Below are positions 1-4,654 of a stretch of DNA of 14,209 bases, in pieces. How positions within the stretch are numbered: position 1 is the first letter of the stretch; every line of letters begins with the position of its first letter. The position numbers and the translations under genes were made by a program. The stretch is from Oscillospiraceae bacterium (GTDB taxonomy: Bacteria > Bacillota > Clostridia > Christensenellales > Aristaeellaceae): contig JAISBH010000099.1 of NCBI GenBank assembly GCA_031266295.1, positions 1 to 14,209 on the forward strand. The letters run 5' to 3'. Below the pieces are notes generated by a model that saw nothing but the letters and a program-made list of their open reading frames with translations, was not told the DNA's origin and ran no database searches.

Positions 1-508
1 CGGCTATCGGCGCAAATCCTAGGATATATACTGACAGCGCCTCGCCGCCGCCTACCGTCAGCGCCGACATGAAGAACGGTTCGTGTGCCTGCCACCATAT
101 CAGCCAACCCACTACCGCCGCATTAACCAGCGCAGGCAGCAGCGCGGCCAGCCATGTGTTCTTGCGCAGGATGTATGTCAGCGTCGCGGCGATCAGTATG
201 GCCAGCGAACCGAATACCACGTCCGGCAGGCGGTACTGGCTCATCAGATTGGCGATAACGCATCCTATGAACAGACCCGGAACCGATTCCGGAAACAGTA
301 CCGGCAGCAGGGTCATCGCCTCCGATATCCGCAGCTGGATCGGGCCGTAGCTGATCGGCGCTAGCACCATGGTAACGGCGGCATAGGCGGCGGCCACCAA
401 TCCTGCGGTGGTCAGCTGCCTTACGGTCGGACGGTGGAACAGATCGATCAGTCCTGCGAACTCTTTCCGGATCTCCTTTGCGATCGGGGTTGAATCGCGT
501 TTTGGCAT
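1..508 (-). CDS. queT: QueT-type queuosine-precursor ECF transporter subunit (partial, C-terminus off window)
   Basis: Likely substrate-binding (S) subunit of an energy-coupling-factor transporter that brings a queuosine precursor across the membrane. The reverse strand reads 169 codons without a stop to the window edge. It shows hydrophobic segments around residues 33-50, 76-90, 97-113 and 118-137, plus family-typical stretches: APISYGPIQLRISEA (50-64), LLPVLFPESVPGLFIG (67-82) and DVVFGSLA (96-103). A basic/acidic leader of about 28 residues precedes the first membrane segment. The start at 508 has GGAAAGG about 11 bases upstream; an in-frame ATG at 532 would add eight residues but its AAGGA lies only 3 bases away. 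Comparison with usual family length suggests only a short C-terminal piece is missing. It is transcribed away from the zinc operon. No preQ1 riboswitch is recognisable in its leader. The family call is firm; the substrate is inferred from the family. Confidence 0.85.
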   Translation of the reverse strand, partial: MPKRDSTPIAKEIRKEFAGLIDLFHRPTVRQLTTAGLVAAAYAAVTMVLAPISYGPIQLRISEAMTLLPVLFPESVPGLFIGCVIANLMSQYRLPDVVFGSLAILIAATLTYILRKNTWLAALLPALVNAAVVGWLIWWQAHEPFFMSALTVGGGEALSVYILGFAPIA

Positions 509-549
509 CGGCTTGACATCCTTTCCAAACATGTGTCCTTATGGTATAC

Positions 550-738
550 TTAGGACGAGTTAGGAGGGATTTGATATATGAAAATGATCGGCATCGGTGG
601 GTTGTCTTCAGGCTCGTCAAGATAACCTAACTTTTCAACGATCTCATAACGCGGCGACTTGTCGCCGCTCACTCTGTACGAGCGGGCAATGCTCAGCAAG
701 ACCCTGCCGCTGGAAGTTTTTTGCTTACGCAGGAACAT
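550..738 (-). pseudogene. Remnant of IS1634-type transposase (N-terminus only)
   Basis: From an ATG at 738, preceded by GGAGG at 6 bases, the reverse strand reads like the start of IS1634/IS4-group transposases. It begins MFLRKQKTSSGRVLLSIA, has a Tyr-Arg basic segment, and then VEKLGYLDEPED at residues 34-45. Intact members continue for several hundred residues; here resemblance ends near 604 and a stop follows at 550. The catalytic DDE region is absent. The deleted 3' part lies towards queT, whose start is only about 40 bases further on. The flanking 740-950 is AT-richer than the rest of the window and may include the old IS left end, but I cannot define terminal repeats. Family assignment is from recognition of the N-terminal pattern only. 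Confidence 0.65.
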
Positions 739-955
739 GCGCCGCCTCCAAGCTGGTTGATGGAGAGGTTATAACATGTTAATCTACATTTGTCTACAGT
801 TAATTGACGAAAATTGACAACCAAATTTCCCGCAAAATCCCTTGCATGGCAACGATTTCCACGCACTTGCGTGTCTTTTCCGGTGTCAAAGTAGGGAATT
901 ATAGATGTCTTCATAAACAAAATACCTGCGGTCTAGTTATGAACGAAATATTTCC
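739..955. other. AT-rich intergenic stretch, possible IS end, no gene
   Basis: No convincing coding frame lies between the transposase remnant and the zinc-operon promoter. The stretch is markedly more AT-rich than its surroundings. It contains an interrupted repeat TTGTC...GACAA (about 792-822) and a short palindrome CACGCA-CT-TGCGTG at 860-873. These could be part of the vanished insertion sequence's left end and upstream region, but this is inference. Confidence 0.4.
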
Positions 956-984
956 TTGACATCGTTAAGTCAGGTTAATATACT
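956..984 (+). promoter_or_regulatory. Strong sigma-A promoter of the zinc operon
   Basis: A consensus -35 TTGACA (956-961) and a -10 TATACT (979-984) are separated by exactly 17 bases. Transcription would start near 990-992, about 28 bases before the ATG at 1019. This is the best promoter in the window and sits directly upstream of the small membrane protein gene. Confidence 0.85.
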
Positions 985-999
985 TGTAATATCATACGA
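984..999 (+). promoter_or_regulatory. Candidate Zur-like operator at the transcription start
   Basis: TTGTAATATCATACGA overlaps the predicted start site just after the -10. Against the Bacillus subtilis Zur core TCGTAAT-N-ATTACGA, the left half matches 6 of 7 and the right half (CATACGA) 5 of 7, with a 2-base instead of 1-base spacer. Position and zinc-transport context fit repression by zinc-bound Zur, but the match is imperfect and based on one site. Confidence 0.35.
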
Positions 1000-1002
1000 C
1001 TA

Positions 1003-1012
1003 AGAAAGGAGG
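1003..1012 (+). promoter_or_regulatory. Strong ribosome-binding site AGAAAGGAGG
   Basis: A near-perfect Shine-Dalgarno sequence lies 6 bases before the ATG at 1019 and settles that start; it also supports this short gene being real. Confidence 0.85.
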
Positions 1013-1018
1013 TTCGCA

Positions 1019-1354
1019 ATGTTACCTATCAATGTTACATGCCCTAGGACGATAACAGCGCGCGCCATAGCGTGGATTGTTACAGCCGCAATCGTTCTGA
1101 CGATGACGTTCTCCGTCGCGATCGTGCTGGTCAAGACGGATCACATCCACGACTACAACGGCACAAGGGGCGGCTGCGCCACATGCGCCGCAGTGAATAT
1201 CGCGGGCGGCATCATCAAATCCCTGAGCACGATGTATGTCGCGCTGACTCTGGTAACGTGTGGCTTCCTTTCAAGCGCATGGAGTTCGTGTCCGAAGGCG
1301 CTGCGCCGAAATCATTTTTCACCCGTCATATTAAAAGTGCGTCTGAATAATTGA
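1019..1354 (+). CDS. Small HxH/CxxC membrane protein of zinc operon
   Basis: A 111-residue protein with two predicted membrane segments (about residues 15-38 and 60-85). Between them is a short polar loop with His-x-His at 42-44 and Cys-x-x-Cys at 53-56, a plausible metal-binding site. The C-terminus is basic and ends in SPVILKVRLNN. I recall similar small proteins, with a DH...C-x-x-C loop and a comparable ...LKVxL ending, beside metal ABC transporters in Clostridia, but I know no assigned function. The basic C-terminal tail suggests a cytoplasmic C-terminus by the positive-inside rule, placing the His/Cys loop outside. It is first in the operon, behind a strong promoter and ribosome-binding site. 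A role in zinc capture, sensing or delivery to the permease is inference. Confidence 0.75.
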   Translation: MLPINVTCPRTITARAIAWIVTAAIVLTMTFSVAIVLVKTDHIHDYNGTRGGCATCAAVNIAGGIIKSLSTMYVALTLVTCGFLSSAWSSCPKALRRNHFSPVILKVRLNN

Positions 1355-1615
1355 GAAACGCTTCCGACCGGGGACGCGCCGCGCGCTGAGTCAGCGTGCT
1401 GGATTGTTGCGTGCTCTTTGTCTTTGTATGCAAAAATAAATAATTGCGGGGTTTCCTTAATGAAACGTACCTTATTCATCTGTATATTTGACACGCGCCG
1501 AACCGAGGTGCGCAATATTTCCACGACCAGCCCTAAGTTTAATCCCGAAACGTGTTCGACGCATCTCGGCACACAACGCTCGAGCGCCGGGTTGCTAAGG
1601 GAGGCGCTTAACTAA
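1355..1615 (+). other. 261-base gap within the zinc operon, no supported gene
   Basis: No frame here looks like a known protein. A 65-codon frame from a TTG at 1418 to a stop at 1615 abuts the next gene but has no Shine-Dalgarno and no recognisable motif. A 13-base perfect palindrome, CGCTGA-G-TCAGCG, sits at 1384-1396. The gap is large for an otherwise tight operon and falls between the accessory membrane gene and the ATPase gene, where a substrate-binding protein gene could have been expected. AGGGAGG (about 1598-1604) serves the ATPase start at 1616. Confidence 0.5.
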
Positions 1616-2371
1616 ATGCCAATTAATACTCTCATTCGCTGCCGCGACGTTTCCTACTCATATGAATCTGCGGCCGCACTGCGCGGCGTTTCATTCGACG
1701 TGAACGTGGGCGACGCGCTGTGCGTCGTCGGGGAGAACGGCTCCGGTAAGTCTACGCTGATGACGCTGCTGCTGGGTTTGAAGGCTCCGCAGTCCGGCTC
1801 GATCGAATACGGCGGCGGGCTGCGCGCCAACCAGATCGGCTACCTGCCACAGCAAACCGCCGCGCAGAAGGACTTCCCCGCCTCCGTTCGCGAGGTTGTG
1901 CTCTCCGGACGATTAAGCGCAAGAGGGTTGCGCCCATTCTACACTCGGGAGGATCGAGCGTCCGCAGACCGACACATGGAAAGACTAGGCATAACCCATC
2001 TGGCGAACCGATGCTATCGCGAACTGTCGGGCGGACAGCAACAGAGGACGCTTCTCGCCCGCGCGTTGTGCGCCACTCAAAGTCTGCTGCTCCTAGATGA
2101 ACCCGTCGCGGGACTCGACCCTCTCGCGACCAATGATCTGTATCAACTGATCGACTCCATCCGGCAGGAAGGTGTTACGATCATAATGGTCTCGCACGAC
2201 ATCCAAAGCTCGATACGGCACGCAACCAATATACTGCATCTGCACTGCGAGCCGATCTTCTTCGGAACTGTCGATCAGTACATCGCGTCGCCGGTCGGCC
2301 AGCGGTTTCTCATACCCGTTCCGGTGTGTGCCGCAGACGGGGCGCAGCTTGCCGTCCACGCGGTTCAATAG
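1616..2371 (+). CDS. znuC: Metal (zinc/manganese) ABC transporter ATP-binding protein, ZnuC-like
   Basis: Cytoplasmic ATPase that powers a metal-ion importer. The 251-residue length is normal for the family. Visible motifs: Walker A GENGSGKST (39-47), Q-loop LPQQ (77-80), ABC signature LSGGQQQR (137-144), Walker B LLLLDEP (157-163), D-loop AGLDP (165-169) and the switch His in VSHD (192-195). The segment DFPASVREVVLSGR (86-99) is typical of the zinc/manganese subfamily, and the order ATPase-permease fits znuCB. The ATG has AGGGAGG about 11 bases upstream. The next gene follows after 26 bases and encodes the matching permease. Zinc rather than manganese is favoured by neighbouring HxH/CxxC and Cys-Cys proteins and the Zur-like site, but specificity cannot be proved from the ATPase. 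Confidence 0.9.
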   Translation: MPINTLIRCRDVSYSYESAAALRGVSFDVNVGDALCVVGENGSGKSTLMTLLLGLKAPQSGSIEYGGGLRANQIGYLPQQTAAQKDFPASVREVVLSGRLSARGLRPFYTREDRASADRHMERLGITHLANRCYRELSGGQQQRTLLARALCATQSLLLLDEPVAGLDPLATNDLYQLIDSIRQEGVTIIMVSHDIQSSIRHATNILHLHCEPIFFGTVDQYIASPVGQRFLIPVPVCAADGAQLAVHAVQ

Positions 2372-2382
2372 ATTGCATATAT

Positions 2383-2389
2383 AAGGAGG
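2383..2389 (+). promoter_or_regulatory. Ribosome-binding site that selects a TTG start
   Basis: AAGGAGG lies 8 bases before TTG at 2398, the ideal distance, whereas the in-frame ATG at 2419 is 29 bases away. This favours TTG as the permease start. Confidence 0.8.
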
Positions 2390-2397
2390 CGCTTGGT

Positions 2398-3231
2398 TTG
2401 TTCGCCACTCTGATCGAGATGTTCTCATACTCGTTCCTCGTCCGCGCGGTAGTGGTGGGGCTGCTCGTGTCGCTGTGCGCCGCGCTGCTTGGAGTCAGCC
2501 TGGTGCTCAAGCGGTACTCAATGATAGGCGACGGTCTGTCACACGTGGGGTTCGGCTCGCTGGCCATCGCGACCGCCATTCACGCGGCGCCGCTAGCGGT
2601 GTCGATCCCGATAGTAGTGGTAGCGGCGTTCCTGCTTCTGCGGATCAGCGCGTCCAGCAAGATAAAGGGAGACGCGGCTATAGCGCTGCTCTCCACCAGC
2701 GCGCTGGCCATCGGGGTAGTCATCATATCCATGACCACCGGCATGAATACGGACGTGTGCAACTATCTATTCGGCAGCATTCTGGCAATGAACCGCTCGG
2801 ACGTGTATCTAAGCGTCGCACTGGCGGCCGTGGTGCTGACGCTGTTCGTACTGTTCTACCACAAGATACTGGCGGTGACGTTCGACGAGTCATTCGCACG
2901 CGCGACGGGCGTGCCTGCCGGGGCGTACAACATGCTTATAGCAATGCTCACGGCGCTGACGATCACGCTGGGTATGCGCATGATGGGCGCTCTGCTGATC
3001 TCCAGCCTGATAGTGTTCCCTGCGCTGACAGGTATGAGGTTGTGCAAGTCGTTCAAGTCCGTAACAATATGTGCGGCAATAACGTCGGCGGCGTGCTTCT
3101 TCCTGGGTGTGGTCGGATCATACCTGTACGCGACGCCGACGGGCGCAAGCGTAGTGTTGGTGAATATCGCGCTGTTCGTGATATTCTGCGGCATCAGTGT
3201 TTATCAAACAAAAAGGAGGGCAATGGCATGA
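2398..3231 (+). CDS. znuB: Metal ABC transporter permease, ZnuB-like
   Basis: Integral-membrane permease of the ABC-3 (zinc/manganese) family; partner of the ATPase encoded just upstream. The 277-residue product has about eight hydrophobic segments. Family-typical stretches include SLVLKRYSMIGDGLSHVGFG near residues 39-58 and the AIALLSTSALAIG segment after KIKGDA. A late GALLISSLIVFPALTG segment is also typical and corresponds to the cytoplasmic coupling/transmembrane core. The frame is open further upstream, but that part overlaps the ATPase gene; the Shine-Dalgarno at 2383 fixes TTG 2398 (ATG 2419 would give 270 residues). The stop overlaps the start of the lipoprotein gene (ATG 3228 shares bases with TGA 3229-3231), indicating translational coupling. 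Substrate is inferred as zinc from context. Confidence 0.9.
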   Translation: MFATLIEMFSYSFLVRAVVVGLLVSLCAALLGVSLVLKRYSMIGDGLSHVGFGSLAIATAIHAAPLAVSIPIVVVAAFLLLRISASSKIKGDAAIALLSTSALAIGVVIISMTTGMNTDVCNYLFGSILAMNRSDVYLSVALAAVVLTLFVLFYHKILAVTFDESFARATGVPAGAYNMLIAMLTALTITLGMRMMGALLISSLIVFPALTGMRLCKSFKSVTICAAITSAACFFLGVVGSYLYATPTGASVVLVNIALFVIFCGISVYQTKRRAMA

Positions 3232-3713
3232 GGCGTTTCACGAGGTATTTGACATGGGTTGTGGCGATGGCGGCGCTGATCGTCATTATAAGCGGATGCA
3301 CCGCGAAACCGTCGTCTGTCACGGGTGAAGGAGCGGGAACGGATTCCTCCGACCTGATTGAGATCAAGGAGAAGATGTTCATCGCGCAGACCAACGACGT
3401 CTACGCGAACGCAAAGGATTATCTGGGGAAGACGATCCGCTACGAAGGTCTGTTCGATCAATCGGAGGGTATAGTCGCGGGTACGCCCGTGACATACAGC
3501 ATGGTGATCCGTTATGGTCCCGGCTGCTGCGGCAACGATGGAAACGTGGGTTTCGAGGTGAATTGGGATAAACCATACCCCAATGTCAACGACTGGGTGC
3601 AGGCGACCGGTGTGCTTGAGGAGTATGACGAGGAAGGCACGACATATATTCGACTGCGCCTGACAAGCCTGAACGTGCTGTCGACACGAGGGACGGATAC
3701 TGTCGTGCAATAA
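3228..3713 (+). CDS. Lipoprotein with DUF1980/YcgQ-like Cys-Cys domain
   Basis: A 161-residue secreted lipoprotein. Basic MRR start, hydrophobic stretch 10-21 and lipobox ISGC with Cys24 as lipidation site. After a Gly/Ser/Asp linker (28-42), residues 63-150 form a compact beta-rich domain reading YLGKTIRYEGLF, then VIRYGPGCCGNDGNVGFEV with adjacent Cys100-Cys101, then NDWVQATGVLEEYDEEGTTY. This pattern resembles the C-terminal domain of TIGR03943/DUF1980 (YcgQ-type) membrane proteins, which I recall as often near zinc-homeostasis genes. Here it is a free-standing lipoprotein without the membrane half. The start overlaps the permease stop, with AAAAGGAGGG about 8 bases upstream, so it is tightly coupled to zinc import. 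A role in extracytoplasmic metal handling is inference; it lacks the size and fold of a ZnuA-type binding protein. Confidence 0.75.
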   Translation: MRRFTRYLTWVVAMAALIVIISGCTAKPSSVTGEGAGTDSSDLIEIKEKMFIAQTNDVYANAKDYLGKTIRYEGLFDQSEGIVAGTPVTYSMVIRYGPGCCGNDGNVGFEVNWDKPYPNVNDWVQATGVLEEYDEEGTTYIRLRLTSLNVLSTRGTDTVVQ

Positions 3714-3740
3714 GCTACGCAATACGAGGAGAGAACCACT

Positions 3741-4355
3741 ATGCAGATCAAAACCTGTTTGGCTGAAATCGCCAGGCAAAACAACCTTGCCGTCGACACC
3801 CTACAGTTTCCCGACTGCGAGATTGATCCTGCGAAGATTAAAGCCGTTATGGTCAACGAAGTGGTGCCGAAAAACCCGAACGACTGGTTCTACAGTGAAA
3901 CCAGTGACTCTGAAAACAGAAGAAACGCGCTCGGCGTGTTCGAAGGCGCGGGCGTATCCGTGAAGAGTATGCAAGATATCCTTGATTTGGGTATCTATAT
4001 TACCGCTGCTTTGAAGACCCCGAAAGAAACCTCCACAGTTGACCCCGAAGTCATCAAAGCGCAACTCCCGCTGTTGGAAGCCGAGCTTAAGCTGTTCCCA
4101 GCCCTAAAGCTCATCATGCTCTTGGGCGACGTAGCGATAAAGATGGTCAACATGATTGCGAAAAAAACGACTAAGAAGAATGCCTGCATGTCGGGCGCCG
4201 AGGGCAGACGCCGACACTGGAGTAACACTGAGTTTTATTGGGGCGGCATCCGCGTTTTTCCATCCTACATTATGACCGGAAAGAATCTTCTGATTGAGCC
4301 GTTCAAGCGCGACACGATTTCGGAGGATATCCGCAATATGATGAGGATTATATAA
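3741..4355 (+). CDS. Uracil-DNA glycosylase superfamily protein
   Basis: A 204-residue cytoplasmic protein that resembles clostridial members of the uracil-DNA-glycosylase-like superfamily. A motif equivalent to the GEAPG loop reads VNEVVPKNPNDWFYS (38-52). LGDVAIK at 128-134 matches the central strand/helix, and RVFPSYIMTGKN (171-182) stands where the classic HPS-containing loop sits. The His of that loop is replaced by Phe173, so catalytic competence is uncertain. It starts 27 bases after the lipoprotein, behind GAGGAGAG, and is the last gene before the terminator at 4411, so it seems part of the same transcript. Why a DNA-repair-like protein rides with zinc transport is unclear; loose operon membership is the simplest reading. 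Superfamily call is good, activity unproven. Confidence 0.75.
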   Translation: MQIKTCLAEIARQNNLAVDTLQFPDCEIDPAKIKAVMVNEVVPKNPNDWFYSETSDSENRRNALGVFEGAGVSVKSMQDILDLGIYITAALKTPKETSTVDPEVIKAQLPLLEAELKLFPALKLIMLLGDVAIKMVNMIAKKTTKKNACMSGAEGRRRHWSNTEFYWGGIRVFPSYIMTGKNLLIEPFKRDTISEDIRNMMRII

Positions 4356-4410
4356 CATGTGCAGTTACATCAAGCCCGTGGTGGATTACGAGGAAACAAG
4401 GCAACGCGCG

Positions 4411-4440
4411 GCCGCCCGGAGACGGGCGGCTTCTTTGATT
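4411..4440 (+). terminator. Intrinsic terminator of the zinc operon
   Basis: GCCGCCCG (4411-4418), GAGA tetraloop, CGGGCGGC (4423-4430), followed by TTCTTTGATT. A perfect 8-base GC stem with a stable loop and a T-rich tail, 55 bases after the last gene of the operon. Confidence 0.85.
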
Positions 4441-4578
4441 TGATTGGGTGACGTGATGAGGCTCTATTGATCGCCGAGGCTGCAGAGTGGCCGATATCGC
4501 GCCGCATCAACCACAGCGTGACGCCAAACTTAGCCCCTCTATTATTTATGGTATTTCATGCCATCACCCCGCTCCGCA

Positions 4579-4608
4579 TTGACATTGGGCTGTCGAATCC
4601 GGTAAAAT
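4579..4608 (+). promoter_or_regulatory. Sigma-A promoter upstream of the repeat-protein gene
   Basis: TTGACA (4579-4584) and TAAAAT (4603-4608) with an 18-base spacer; transcription would start near 4615, about 40 bases before the ATG at 4655. The stretch 4441-4578 before it shows no gene. Confidence 0.65.
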
Positions 4609-4654
4609 ATAGCTTGGTACCGTATGCCCTATCGGCGATATCGGAGGGTGTAGG

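Noticed and set aside
123..620. 165-codon minus-strand frame overlapping queT
   Set aside because: It is rich in Arg/Asp/Gly and has no membrane or domain pattern, while the other minus-strand frame gives a clear QueT protein.
860..873. Palindrome CACGCA-CT-TGCGTG followed by TCTTTT, considered as a terminator
   Set aside because: Loop too small, stem short, T-run broken, and no upstream plus-strand gene to terminate.
971..980. TTAA-N6-TTAA in the zinc promoter, considered as an AdcR-type operator
   Set aside because: The AdcR core TTAACNNGTTAA is 2 bases shorter and its C and G are not matched; the Zur-like site nearby fits better.
1418..1615. 65-residue frame before znuC, with an LFICIF segment vaguely like a low-molecular-weight phosphatase start
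   Set aside because: TTG start without a Shine-Dalgarno; the phosphatase C-x5-R loop is missing and no other motif fits.
2475..3227. Long open frame upstream of and in phase with the lipoprotein
   Set aside because: It lies wholly inside the permease gene in another frame and is Arg/Gly-rich; the lipoprotein has its own ribosome-binding site and signal peptide from 3228.
4357..4443. Short frame starting MCSYIKPVVDYEE right after the UDG-like gene
   Set aside because: No ribosome-binding site, runs through the terminator stem, and has no recognisable similarity.
4467..4654. 63-residue frame before the repeat-protein gene
   Set aside because: It lacks a ribosome-binding site, covers the promoter at 4579-4608, and overlaps the true start.
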